Shown here piece by piece: positions 7,877 to 16,076 of a stretch of 40,546 nucleotides of DNA. The position numbers and the translations under genes were made by a program. The notes under the pieces were generated by a model. It saw only the letters and a program-made list of their open reading frames with translations, did not search any database and was not told the origin of the DNA. Source of the DNA: a bacterium (GTDB lineage Bacteria > Myxococcota_A > UBA9160 > SZUA-336); assembly GCA_024226335.1 (NCBI GenBank), contig JAAELY010000047.1, positions 1-40,546 on the forward strand, read 5' to 3'. Position 1 is the first letter of the stretch. Every line of letters starts with the position of its first letter.

Positions 7877-8635
7877 ATGGCACGCCGCAGACCCAAGAAC
7901 ACTTCGAGTGGAACGCAGGATCGCTGGATCCTCTCCTACGCCGACTTCATCACGTTGTTGTTTGCGTTCTTCACCACGCTGTACGCGATGTCAGTGACCG
8001 ACGTAAAGAAAGCGGAACGCCTGGCAGAGTCGTTGCGCGCGTCCTTCGGCGACGCCGTCGTCGATTCGGGAGTCGCGCGGCCGGGTGTATTTGAAACGGC
8101 CGCACTCGACGAACTGGGTCCGGCCGGCAATGGCATCAGCACCGAGCACCAGGAAGTCGAGGAAGAACGCCGCATGGAGGTGCTCGGCAACCGCGTGAAC
8201 GAGATCGCGAAAACCACCGGCGATCCCGACGGTATTCGCGTGCGTCAGAGCGAAGAAGGCCTGGTCATCAGTCTGGCCGACACCTTCTTCTTCGATTCGG
8301 GGGAAAGGCGTATCTCGGCGAAGGCCGTAGAGACGATCCATCGCGTGTCCGAAATGCTGTCCGGAATTCCGAATCATGTGCGCATCGAAGGACACACCGA
8401 CGACGCCAAGGTATCGAGCCGAGTCTATCGCTCGAACTGGCACCTGTCCGTACTGCGCGCAGTCGAAGTCCTGTCGGTATTTGAACGGGCTGGAATTTCC
8501 GCCTACCGGCTCTCCGCGGCGGGCTTTGCCGACCAGCGACCCATGGTGTCCAACACGACGCTAGCGGGGCGAAAGATGAATCGGCGCGTAGACATCGTGG
8601 TCTTGCGCGCCGCAAACGAGGAGCGAGGCGCATGA
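7877..8635 (+). CDS. motB: Flagellar stator protein MotB (OmpA-like peptidoglycan anchor)
   Basis: 252 residues from ATG 7877. A short basic N-terminus leads into the single membrane helix WILSYADFITLLFAFFTTLYAMS, which carries the essential ion-binding Asp in SYADF. A linker of about 90 residues follows. The C-terminal OmpA/MotB domain has LADTFFFDSGERRIS, VRIEGHTDDAKVSS, LSVLRAVEVLSVFERAGI, LSAAGFADQRPM and MNRRVDIVV. It pairs with MotA to form the stator and binds peptidoglycan. Its stop overlaps the start of the next gene (ATGA), indicating translational coupling. No other flagellar gene is in the window. Confidence 0.93.
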   Translation: MARRRPKNTSSGTQDRWILSYADFITLLFAFFTTLYAMSVTDVKKAERLAESLRASFGDAVVDSGVARPGVFETAALDELGPAGNGISTEHQEVEEERRMEVLGNRVNEIAKTTGDPDGIRVRQSEEGLVISLADTFFFDSGERRISAKAVETIHRVSEMLSGIPNHVRIEGHTDDAKVSSRVYRSNWHLSVLRAVEVLSVFERAGISAYRLSAAGFADQRPMVSNTTLAGRKMNRRVDIVVLRAANEERGA

Positions 8636-9564
8636 GCGAGTCCGAAAACGAGGATCTGGTCGATTCCGCCGAACCGCTGGTGAGGGCCCTGCTCGAAGGA
8701 ACGGCCGCGCAGCTGGGGCCTGCACTCGGCGTCGAACTCGAAGTGGGCGATCCCGAGATCGAAGCCGAGACCGAAGCTCCCGAAGGTGAGCTCGCGGTGC
8801 TCGGAATCGCCGTCCAACGCGACGAAACCACCTTTGCGCATATCGAAATCGTGAGCGCCCTGGCCGAAGTCGTCGCTTTCAGCCGACGCATGAGTGGTGT
8901 CGAGGACCCCGACGCGAAGGACGAAGTCGGCGATGACGATCTCGAACCGATCGGTGAGTTGCTGAAACTGGCCGCGAGTGGCATCGGCGAATCGACGAAA
9001 ACACACTTCGAAGAAGAGTTGGGATTCGAGGTCGGGGAGTGGTGGCCTGCCGCGGAACCCGGAGAAAACAGCTTCTCGAAAGGTCCTTGTCTGGTGGGAG
9101 CGGCACCGCTCACCATTCCCGGCGGACCGAGCGTGAATCTGTTCTTCCGCATGGGAGCGACTCTGTTCGGATCCGGCGAAGAGCAGGGCAGCGGCGCCGC
9201 AGATCCGGTCATTTTGCTACTCGACCTCGATGATGAGCTGCGCGAGTCCCTCACCTCTGGGCTCGCCAGTACGGGCAGCGAGGTCGAAGCGGTTTCGAGC
9301 GAGGATGAGGAAATCGAAGAGGCCTTTGCGAACGCCACAGCCATCTTTTTGTCCAGCGAAAAAGAGGGTGTGCTCGCGCTGTGCCGTCGGCTGCGAGAAG
9401 CCAGCGAAACCTGGCGAGTCCCCCTGGTGCTCTGTGTGGCGGAGCCGACCAGGGATACCGTCATCCGCGCACTCGATGCCGGGGTCTCGAATCTACTCTG
9501 CGTCCCCGCTAGACCGGCTGCAATCAAGCGGGCCTTCAGGGCCTCTCTCCCGATAGACGCCTGA
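8632..9564 (+). CDS. Stator-linked two-domain protein: CheX/CheC-like N-terminus and degenerate receiver
   Basis: 310 acidic residues, overlapping motB by 4 bp. The N-terminal ~180 residues (PLVRALLEGTAAQLG, then DDLEPIGELLKLAASGIGES, then VNLFFRMG) resemble in size and helix-strand pattern the CheX/CheC/FliN-type fold, but I cannot show the CheC phosphatase residues; this is inference. Residues ~195-305 look like a response-regulator receiver: VILLLDLDDELRESLTSGLASTGSEVEAV, then LVLCVAEPTRDTVIRALDAGVSNLLCVPARP. Where the phospho-accepting Asp is expected the sequence reads AIFLSSEKEG, so the acceptor is Ser or absent and phosphorylation is unlikely. Its place in the motAB operon suggests a modulator of the stator or of chemotaxis output. 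No named gene recognised. Confidence 0.7.
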   Translation: MSESENEDLVDSAEPLVRALLEGTAAQLGPALGVELEVGDPEIEAETEAPEGELAVLGIAVQRDETTFAHIEIVSALAEVVAFSRRMSGVEDPDAKDEVGDDDLEPIGELLKLAASGIGESTKTHFEEELGFEVGEWWPAAEPGENSFSKGPCLVGAAPLTIPGGPSVNLFFRMGATLFGSGEEQGSGAADPVILLLDLDDELRESLTSGLASTGSEVEAVSSEDEEIEEAFANATAIFLSSEKEGVLALCRRLREASETWRVPLVLCVAEPTRDTVIRALDAGVSNLLCVPARPAAIKRAFRASLPIDA

Positions 9565-9585
9565 TCGATCCCGTCGCAGAAGCCT

Positions 9586-9615
9586 CTCGGAGCCGGGTGC
9601 CCGGCGGGGGCCGAG
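9586..9615 (+). terminator. GC-rich hairpin after the motAB operon
   Basis: CTCGG, A, GCCGGG, TG, CCCGGC, GGGGG, CCGAG forms a strong two-part stem 21 bp after the last gene of the operon. There is no T-tract, so a role in termination or RNA protection is inferred. Confidence 0.4.
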
Positions 9616-9617
9616 AC

Positions 9618-9653
9618 CGGGGCGGGGAAGCCGGACCTCGGGGCGGGGAAGCC
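9618..9653. repeat. Direct repeat upstream of the mutase gene
   Basis: CGGGGCGGGGAAGCC occurs at 9618-9632 and again at 9639-9653, a 21 bp period that is two helical turns. It ends 29 bp before the mutase start codon. It may be a regulator binding site or chance in G-rich DNA. Confidence 0.6.
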
Positions 9654-9682
9654 CAGCCGCGGGACTGCTAAGCTAGGCGATC

Positions 9683-11623
9683 ATGAGCGACCGCCCCTGG
9701 ATTTTTCGCACGTATTCCGGCCATTCCACCGCCGAAGCCTCCAATCGCCTTTACAGGTCCAACCTGGCCAAGGGTCAGACGGGCCTGTCGGTCGCCTTCG
9801 ATCTTCCGACCCAGACCGGATACGACGCCGACCACCCGCTGGCCGCGGGCGAGGTCGGCAAAGTCGGAGTGCCGATCAGCTCGATCGAAGACATGCTGAC
9901 GCTGTTTCAGGACATCCCCCTGGATCAGATGAACACGTCGATGACGATCAATGCCCCGGCCGCCTGGCTGCTCGCTCTGTACATCGCCAGCGCCGAGCGG
10001 CTCGGTATCGCCCGGGATGCGCTTTCGGGTACGACGCAGAACGATATCGTCAAGGAGTATCTCTCGCGCGGGACGTACATCTTTCCTCCACAGGTTTCGA
10101 TGCGCCTCACAAAGGAGATCATCGAGTTCACCGTCGACGAAGTACCGCGCTGGAACCCGATCAATATCTGCTCCTATCACCTGCAGGAAGTCGGAGCCAC
10201 ACCGGTTCAGGAGATCTCCTTCGCGCTGGCCAATGCCATGTCGGTGCTCGACTCGATCGGGCTTCCCGCCGAGCGTATGCCCGCGGTCTTCGGCCGGATC
10301 TCGTTCTTCTGCAACTCCGGCATCCGCTTCATCGAAGAAATCTGCAAGGTGCGCGCATTCACGCGCATGTGGGATCGTATCGGTCTCGAGCGTTACGGCG
10401 TCGAAGATCCGAAGATGCGTCGCTTCCGCTACGGAGTTCAGGTGAATTCGCTGGGACTCACCGAGAACCAGCCCGAAAACAATATTCCGCGCATCGTACT
10501 CGAAGCTCTGGGCGTGACGCTCTCGCGTGATGCGCGCTGCCGTGCGCTACAACTCCCCGCCTGGAATGAAGCCATGGGGCTGCCGCGCCCCTGGGATCAA
10601 CAGTGGTCGCTGCGCATCCAGCAGATCCTCGCTCACGAGACCGACGTGCTCGAGAACGAAGACATCTTCGAAGGCTCCGTCGTCATCGAGCGAAACGTGG
10701 CCGCCATGGAAGAAGCCGCCTGGAAGGAGATCGAGCGCATCCAGGAAATGGGCGGGGCTGTAGTCGCGGTCGAATCGGGTTATCTGAAGCGACAACTGGT
10801 TGAGTCGAATGCCCGGCGTGTTGCAGACATCGAGTCAGGCGAGCGCACCGTGGTAGGCGTGAACAGTCTGCAAGACGGCGAGCCTTCCCCGCTGACCCAA
10901 GGTGCCAGCGGTGGAATCCTGAGTGTCGATGAATCCGCAGAGCGCGAACAGTTGGAACGACTGAACACCCATCGCGCCAGGCGCAGTCAGGCCGACGTAG
11001 ACAGCGCTCTGGCGGAACTACGCGAAGCCGTGCAGAACGGCGAGAATGTGATGCCGCCCTCGATTCGCTGTGCCCATGCAGGCGTGACTACGGGCGAGTG
11101 GGCCGACACGCTGCGCCAGATCTTCGGCGAATACCGCGCTCCGACCGGTGTCGACGCACCACTGCGACTCGCGGAAAGCGATCGCATCAGCCAGTTGCGA
11201 AGACGGGTGGACGAGGTCTCCGCTCAACTGGGTCGCAGGCTCAAGGCGCTCGTCGGCAAACCGGGACTCGACGGACATTCCAGTGGAGCGGAACAGATCG
11301 CCATCTTTGCGCGCGACGCGGGTCTGGAAGTGGTCTACGAAGGCATCCGGCTCACGCCCGACGAAATCCTGACGTCGGCCCAACAGGAGGGTGTCCACTT
11401 GATCGGCCTGTCGATCCTGTCGGGATCTCATCTTTCACTGGTACCGGAGATCGCGCGCCGCGCCGAGATCCCGGTCGTCGTCGGCGGCATCATACCCGAG
11501 GAGGACGCGGCCAAGCTGCGCGCCGAAGGGGTGGCAGCCGTGTACACACCGCGCGACTTCGACGTCGGGCGAATCATCGCCGAGATGGTCGAGATCGTCG
11601 CCGAGGCCAACGGCATTGCCTGA
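9683..11623 (+). CDS. ecm: B12-dependent acyl-CoA mutase, ethylmalonyl-CoA mutase (MeaA) type
   Basis: 646 residues. Adenosylcobalamin-dependent carbon-skeleton mutase with the catalytic barrel (residues ~1-510) and the cobalamin-binding domain (~525-640) on one chain. The N-terminus RPWIFRTYSGHSTAEASNRL, then LAKGQTGLSVAFDLPTQTGY, then TSMTINAPAAWLLALY, is the mutase substrate channel. GLTENQPENNIPRIVLEAL and LPRPWDQQWSLRIQQILAHE match, from memory, MeaA/Ecm better than classic methylmalonyl-CoA mutase. The B12 motif DxHxxG is present as KPGLDGHSSGAEQI, with GLSILSGSH and VVVGGIIPEEDA after it. It would convert ethylmalonyl-CoA to methylsuccinyl-CoA, or methylmalonyl-CoA to succinyl-CoA; sequence alone does not settle the substrate. 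meaB overlaps its 3' end. Confidence 0.88.
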   Translation: MSDRPWIFRTYSGHSTAEASNRLYRSNLAKGQTGLSVAFDLPTQTGYDADHPLAAGEVGKVGVPISSIEDMLTLFQDIPLDQMNTSMTINAPAAWLLALYIASAERLGIARDALSGTTQNDIVKEYLSRGTYIFPPQVSMRLTKEIIEFTVDEVPRWNPINICSYHLQEVGATPVQEISFALANAMSVLDSIGLPAERMPAVFGRISFFCNSGIRFIEEICKVRAFTRMWDRIGLERYGVEDPKMRRFRYGVQVNSLGLTENQPENNIPRIVLEALGVTLSRDARCRALQLPAWNEAMGLPRPWDQQWSLRIQQILAHETDVLENEDIFEGSVVIERNVAAMEEAAWKEIERIQEMGGAVVAVESGYLKRQLVESNARRVADIESGERTVVGVNSLQDGEPSPLTQGASGGILSVDESAEREQLERLNTHRARRSQADVDSALAELREAVQNGENVMPPSIRCAHAGVTTGEWADTLRQIFGEYRAPTGVDAPLRLAESDRISQLRRRVDEVSAQLGRRLKALVGKPGLDGHSSGAEQIAIFARDAGLEVVYEGIRLTPDEILTSAQQEGVHLIGLSILSGSHLSLVPEIARRAEIPVVVGGIIPEEDAAKLRAEGVAAVYTPRDFDVGRIIAEMVEIVAEANGIA

Positions 11624-12584
11624 AGAAGACCTGGACGCGCTCGTCCAGGGGGTCCTCGATGCGGACCACACAGCCATCGCGGCGGCGCTGGATTGCTGTG
11701 AGGATACGCGCCCGGGTGCGCTGAAGACTCAACGCGCATTGATCGGTCGGCTGGAGGCGAAGACGCCCGGTGAACACACGGTGGTCGGACTGACCGGGCC
11801 ACCGGGCGTGGGCAAGTCGACGCTCGCGGGTGCGCTGATCCAGCTCTGGCTGGACGCGGGGCTCGGCGCAGGCATGGTCGCGATCGATCCCACCAGTCGG
11901 CGTTCGGGCGGCGCATTGCTGGGCGATCGCGCTCGTCTGCGCTTCGGCGCAAACCAGCGCGTGTTCGTGCGTTCGATGGCGGCCCGCGACCAACTCGGCG
12001 GTCTTGCGCCCGCCACCCGCGCAGCGGTCGTCGTCTTGCGCGCCGCATTCGACTGGACCCTGGTCGAGACCGTGGGCGTGGGTCAATCGGAAATCGACGT
12101 GGAGACGGTCGCCGATTCGGTGGTGCTCGTCCTGCAGCCTGGATCAGGTGACACATTGCAGTTCATGAAGGCGGGCATCCTGGAAATTCCCGACGTGCTG
12201 GTCGTGCACAAGTGGGATCTGGGCGTCCTCGCGGAGCGCACGAAGTCAGACCTCGAGTCGATGCTGGCGATCGTGGCCGATGATCCGAGAGACTGGACTC
12301 CCCGCGTACTCGGCGTGAGCGCGCTCTCGGGCATCGCAGTCAAAGAACTCGCCGAAACACTGCGCGCGCACCGGGCACACCTCGACGCCTCATCGGAACT
12401 CACGCGCAGGCGCAGCGAGAGTCGAGTGGCGTGGGCCATGGAACTGTACCAGCGACGCTTCGGTGGCGAGGGTGTCGAACGCCTGGGCGGAAACGACGCG
12501 CTGCGGGAACTGTGTGAGTCCTCCGCGGGCAGTGCCCTCGACTGTTTTACTGGTCTCGCCAGTCGAGCAGGATTTTCGACGTAG
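11616..12584 (+). CDS. meaB: MeaB-type GTPase, mutase chaperone
   Basis: 322 residues from TTG 11616, overlapping the mutase stop by 8 bp. G3E-family P-loop GTPase that gates cofactor loading and protects the B12 mutase. The P-loop VVGLTGPPGVGKSTLAGAL lies near residue 55-70. The Mg/switch region is AIDPTSRRSGGALLGDRARL, followed by VFVRSMAARDQLGGL and the G3-like DWTLVETVGVGQSEIDV. The base-recognition motif is odd: VVHKWDLG, where MeaB normally has NKxD, so His replaces Asn. The C-terminal helices (AWAMELYQRRFGG) serve dimerisation. Its 3' end overlaps the convergent pyrE gene by 38 bp. Confidence 0.92.
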   Translation: MPEEDLDALVQGVLDADHTAIAAALDCCEDTRPGALKTQRALIGRLEAKTPGEHTVVGLTGPPGVGKSTLAGALIQLWLDAGLGAGMVAIDPTSRRSGGALLGDRARLRFGANQRVFVRSMAARDQLGGLAPATRAAVVVLRAAFDWTLVETVGVGQSEIDVETVADSVVLVLQPGSGDTLQFMKAGILEIPDVLVVHKWDLGVLAERTKSDLESMLAIVADDPRDWTPRVLGVSALSGIAVKELAETLRAHRAHLDASSELTRRRSESRVAWAMELYQRRFGGEGVERLGGNDALRELCESSAGSALDCFTGLASRAGFST

Positions 12585-13149
12585 CTTCGTCGATGTCCAG
12601 CGTCGAGAGCAGGGCTTCGTAACTCGTGATGGTCTGCCAGGGCACGCCGATCTTTTCGAACTTCTCGTCCGCGGCGGCAAAGCCGTAGGTGAAGATCGCT
12701 TGCAGACCGATCACCTTGCCACCTTCCCGTTGTAGTGCCTCAATCGCGCTGATTGCACTGCCCCCGAGCGAGACCAGATCTTCGATCACGACCACGCGTT
12801 CACCCGAGAGCGGGCGACCTTCGACCTGTTTCTGTTTGCCGTGTTCCTTGGCACTGCCGCGCACGTAGACCATGGGCAGATCGAGGATTTCCGCGACCCA
12901 GGCCGCGTGCGGAATTCCGGCCGTCGCGGTACCGGCGAGCACCTGAACATCGGGGAAACGCGTGCGCACGGCTTCGGCAAGCGCCGAGGCGATGATGCGT
13001 CGCTCCTCCAGACAAGACATGAGAATGCGATTGTCGCAGTAGATCGGCGAGCGCTTTCCCGAAGCCCATGTGAACCACTGCTTTGGATCGGTGCGAAGTT
13101 CGACGGCCCCGATCTCTTTGAGAAGCCTTGCGTAATCCGCGGCGTTCAT
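12547..13149 (-). CDS. pyrE: Orotate phosphoribosyltransferase
   Basis: 200 residues. Converts orotate and PRPP to orotidine 5'-phosphate in pyrimidine synthesis. Key segments: FTWASGKRSPIYCDNR (orotate/PRPP contact), VLAGTATAGIPHAAWVA, MVYVRGSAKEHGKQKQVEG (the catalytic flexible loop with its lysines), and the PRPP motif VVVIEDLVSLGGSAISAI. Start at ATG 13149, which overlaps the adenosyltransferase stop by 4 bp (ATGA), so the two are co-transcribed. A longer frame exists upstream but runs through the adenosyltransferase gene in the wrong frame. Confidence 0.95.
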   Translation of the reverse strand: MNAADYARLLKEIGAVELRTDPKQWFTWASGKRSPIYCDNRILMSCLEERRIIASALAEAVRTRFPDVQVLAGTATAGIPHAAWVAEILDLPMVYVRGSAKEHGKQKQVEGRPLSGERVVVIEDLVSLGGSAISAIEALQREGGKVIGLQAIFTYGFAAADEKFEKIGVPWQTITSYEALLSTLDIDEATSKILLDWRDQ

Positions 13150-13709
13150 CGTTTCCTTCCGACCCATTGAGATTCCTCGACACCCGCGCGGCGATTCGCA
13201 ACTCGCGCCATCATGAACAATAGATCCGACAGCCGATTCAGATAGCGCAAAACGACCTCGTCGACGGCTTCGTTCTCGCTCAACTCGACCACGCGGCGTT
13301 CCGCCCGGCGGCAGACGGTTCTCGCCAGATGAAGGAAGGCCGCACCTCGATCTCCTCCGGGCAGGATGAAATTCACCAGCGGTTCGAGTTCGGTCTCGAA
13401 AGCGTCGATCCAGCCTTCGATCTCGTCCACGTCCTCCTGATTCACACGAGATACGAGCTTGCCCTGCCCCTCGCGAACATCCGCACCCGGAGTGGCCAGT
13501 TCTCCTCCCAGATCGAACAGCGATGTCTGCAAGACTCGGATCTGCTTGTCCAGATCGGCCTCGCCGATCGCGCTTCGAGCCAGTCCGAGAACGGCGTTCA
13601 ACTCGTCGATCTCGCCGAAGGCCTGGACGCGCAGCGCATTCTTGCGCACACGTTCTCCACCGAAGAGCGAGGTCTCGCCGGTATCGCCCCCTTTTGTGTA
13701 CACCTTCAT
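13146..13709 (-). CDS. pduO: Cob(I)yrinic acid a,c-diamide adenosyltransferase, PduO type
   Basis: 187 residues. Transfers adenosyl from ATP to cob(I)alamin to make the cofactor of the mutase at 9.7 kb. The ATP-binding N-terminus is MKVYTKGGDTGETSLFGGERV, with VQAFGEIDELNAVLGLARS next; the second half has FILPGGDRGAAFLHLARTVCRRAERRVV and RYLNRLSDLLFMMARVAN, all characteristic of the PduO/MMAB trimeric family. No Shine-Dalgarno sequence precedes ATG 13709, and a -10-like TATACT ends only nine bases before it (see promoter). pyrE is read from the same message. Confidence 0.94.
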   Translation of the reverse strand: MKVYTKGGDTGETSLFGGERVRKNALRVQAFGEIDELNAVLGLARSAIGEADLDKQIRVLQTSLFDLGGELATPGADVREGQGKLVSRVNQEDVDEIEGWIDAFETELEPLVNFILPGGDRGAAFLHLARTVCRRAERRVVELSENEAVDEVVLRYLNRLSDLLFMMARVANRRAGVEESQWVGRKR

Positions 13710-13718
13710 TGAGGGTCG

Positions 13719-13746
13719 AGTATAACCTCGGTGGCGAGGGGGTCAG
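13719..13746 (-). promoter_or_regulatory. Candidate sigma-70-type promoter for pduO-pyrE, near-leaderless
   Basis: On the minus strand, CTGACC (13746-13741), a 16 bp spacer, then TATACT (13724-13719). The expected transcription start, 6-8 bases past the -10, falls within about three bases of the ATG at 13709. Confidence 0.45.
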
Positions 13747-13747
13747 G

Positions 13748-16069
13748 GTGAGCGTCGAAGAACGACGACTGAACGGATCGGACGGTCGGTACGAGTTCGA
13801 GAGCCCACGGCTCCGGCTTCGGATTGATCCCGGAACCGCTTCGCTCGAGATCGAGGACAAGACCCGTCGGGTCGCCGTACGCGGCTTCGGCCCCAGGGTG
13901 ATCGTGGGCGGTCGAGCGTTTCGGGCAACCTCGGCACGGGAACCGCGCTCAGAATCGGTCCAGACTCCGAACGGACCCGCGACCCGGATCTCGATGCGGT
14001 GTTCGACCGAGCTCGATCTGGAGCTCGAACTGGCCGTCGAAATGAGCGAAAGCACCTCCGGTGTGACACTCGAACTCGCGGTCGAAAACACCGGAGAGTC
14101 CGCACAGCGCATCGGGGCTCTGGAGCCTTTCAGCTGGGAAGAAACCGGAGACTGCGAACTGAAGCTCGAGGGCGATCCTGGAGCCATGCGCTGGTATCGC
14201 ATGGGCTACCAATCCTGGACTCCCGCCGGATGGCTGCGTCTCGACCGGACAGAACGGCGTCCGCGCATCGGACTCCTGCGCGATCTCTACTGCGGTCCCC
14301 TCACGCCTTTCCCGCGGCGCGGTTTTCACGCGTCGGACTGCGCAACCTCGTTGAGAGCGCCGGGCTCGGCGGGTTTGAGCCTCGGGTTCGTCACTCACCG
14401 GAACTATCTCTGTCACATCGGCCTGAGCTGCAAAGGCCCGCGCCCGAGCGCTCTCTATGCACGGGCTTCTCTTGAAGAGCACTCGCTGGCGCCAGGCGAC
14501 CGAACCGTGGGCGAGCGACTCTGGCTCGGTCTGGACGCGGCGGGCGAGGACGGCATTGCCACCTGGGCGCAGCATTGCGGACGCGAGATGAACGTACGGG
14601 TGCCGGACACCACACCTTCCGCCTGGTGTTCCTGGTATCAGTTCTTCACCCGTGTGACGGCACCCGATGTGGTCCGTGCGACGCAACACCTGGCGGACCA
14701 GAAGATCCCGATCGACACGATTCAACTCGACGATGGTTTCCAGGCCGCGGTCGGGGACTGGCGCGAGTGGGATGCGGGGTTTCCCGATGGGATTGCTCCG
14801 ATCGCCAAGGAGATCCGCGCATCGGGCTTCCGGGCCGGTCTCTGGCTGGCACCACTTCTGGTTTCGCGCACCTCGAATACGGCCAGAGAGCACCCGGACT
14901 GGTTGCTGCGCCGTAGCGACGGTAAACCCCGGGTCGCGCTGATCAACAAGGATTGGAAAGGCAAGATCTGTTATGCGCTCGATCCGACGCATCCCGAAGT
15001 GCTGTCCTGGCTCGAGAGGATCGCGCGCAGAGCCCGGAAGGACGGCTTCGACTACCTGAAGCTCGACTTCCTGTACGCGGGAACGCTACCGGGCGAACGC
15101 TACGACCCGGACCTGCCCTCGGGTGCGGCCTACCGGGGCGCGATCGAGGCGATTCGAAAGGGAGCCGGCAAGGCGGCCTTTCTACTGGGGTGCGGGGCGC
15201 CGCTCGGTCCTTCGATCGGATTGTTCGAAGCCATGCGCATTGGCCCCGACGTCGCGCCGTACTGGGCCAGTCCGATCGCCGACCGGCTCTTCGGGGTCAA
15301 AGCCGCGCCCTCGGCCGTGAACGGCCTGCGCAACGTGCTCTCGCGGGCGGCCTTGCACCGGCGGCTGTGGCTGAATGATCCGGACTGTGCGGTCCTTCGC
15401 GACGAAGACACGAAACTCGACACGAACGAGGTGCGAACCCTCGCGGCAACGATCGCGGTATCCGGCGGGTTGCTCGTGCTTTCCGACGACCCCGACAAGC
15501 TGTCGGACGAGCGCGGGCGCCTGCAGTCCCGACTCCTCCCTCCCCTGCCTTTCGTGCCCGAAGTGACCCTTGGCGAAGGCGAGAGTCCCGATCAGCTCAG
15601 CATCGCGTTCCCCGATGGGAGCGTACTGGTACTGCGGGTAAACCTGTCAGACAGCTCCAGAGCTCTGCCGATCGACCCGGTGGCTCTGGGTTTCAAAGGG
15701 TCCGTGAGTGGCTACGACGTCTGGGAGGATCGCCTGCTGGACCTGGCCGAACTCACCGAGCCGTCGCAACCTGAACCCGCGCACGGCTGTCGCCTGGTGC
15801 ACCTGGTTGCCGATAACGACGAGGTCCGAGTGATCGGCTCGACCCTTCACCTGGCTTCGGGCGGATTTGGGGTCGAATCCGTACGACCCGGCACGGAGGG
15901 GCGGGCACAAGTCGACTTGGCCCTGCGGGGCGAACGGCGAGGCAAGCTGATTCTGGCTTTTCCGGGCCGCGCGGATGCAACCCGGGTTCACGTGAGCTTC
16001 AAGGATCGGCTGAGCCTCGAATTGGAAGCGTCAGGGGTTGAGGATGCCTTCGAAGTTTCCGATCGATAG
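13748..16069 (+). CDS. Alpha-galactosidase-type glycoside hydrolase, family GH36
   Basis: 773 residues from GTG 13748, just after a G-rich stretch (GGCGAGGGGGTCAGG) that can serve as ribosome-binding site. An N-terminal beta-sandwich (~1-270) precedes a catalytic barrel beginning at PSAWCSWYQFF, with DTIQLDDGFQAAVGDWREWD and GLWLAPLLVS. The nucleophile is the Asp of DYLKLDFLYAG near residue 438; the acid/base is probably the Asp in MRIGPDVAPYW near 500, following LLGCGAPLGPSIG. A C-terminal beta domain ends the protein. GH36 enzymes release terminal alpha-galactose from oligosaccharides or glycolipids. There is no signal peptide, so a cytoplasmic location is likely. No sugar transporter is adjacent, and the true substrate is open. 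Confidence 0.87.
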   Translation: MSVEERRLNGSDGRYEFESPRLRLRIDPGTASLEIEDKTRRVAVRGFGPRVIVGGRAFRATSAREPRSESVQTPNGPATRISMRCSTELDLELELAVEMSESTSGVTLELAVENTGESAQRIGALEPFSWEETGDCELKLEGDPGAMRWYRMGYQSWTPAGWLRLDRTERRPRIGLLRDLYCGPLTPFPRRGFHASDCATSLRAPGSAGLSLGFVTHRNYLCHIGLSCKGPRPSALYARASLEEHSLAPGDRTVGERLWLGLDAAGEDGIATWAQHCGREMNVRVPDTTPSAWCSWYQFFTRVTAPDVVRATQHLADQKIPIDTIQLDDGFQAAVGDWREWDAGFPDGIAPIAKEIRASGFRAGLWLAPLLVSRTSNTAREHPDWLLRRSDGKPRVALINKDWKGKICYALDPTHPEVLSWLERIARRARKDGFDYLKLDFLYAGTLPGERYDPDLPSGAAYRGAIEAIRKGAGKAAFLLGCGAPLGPSIGLFEAMRIGPDVAPYWASPIADRLFGVKAAPSAVNGLRNVLSRAALHRRLWLNDPDCAVLRDEDTKLDTNEVRTLAATIAVSGGLLVLSDDPDKLSDERGRLQSRLLPPLPFVPEVTLGEGESPDQLSIAFPDGSVLVLRVNLSDSSRALPIDPVALGFKGSVSGYDVWEDRLLDLAELTEPSQPEPAHGCRLVHLVADNDEVRVIGSTLHLASGGFGVESVRPGTEGRAQVDLALRGERRGKLILAFPGRADATRVHVSFKDRLSLELEASGVEDAFEVSDR

Positions 16070-16076
16070 GGGTCAT

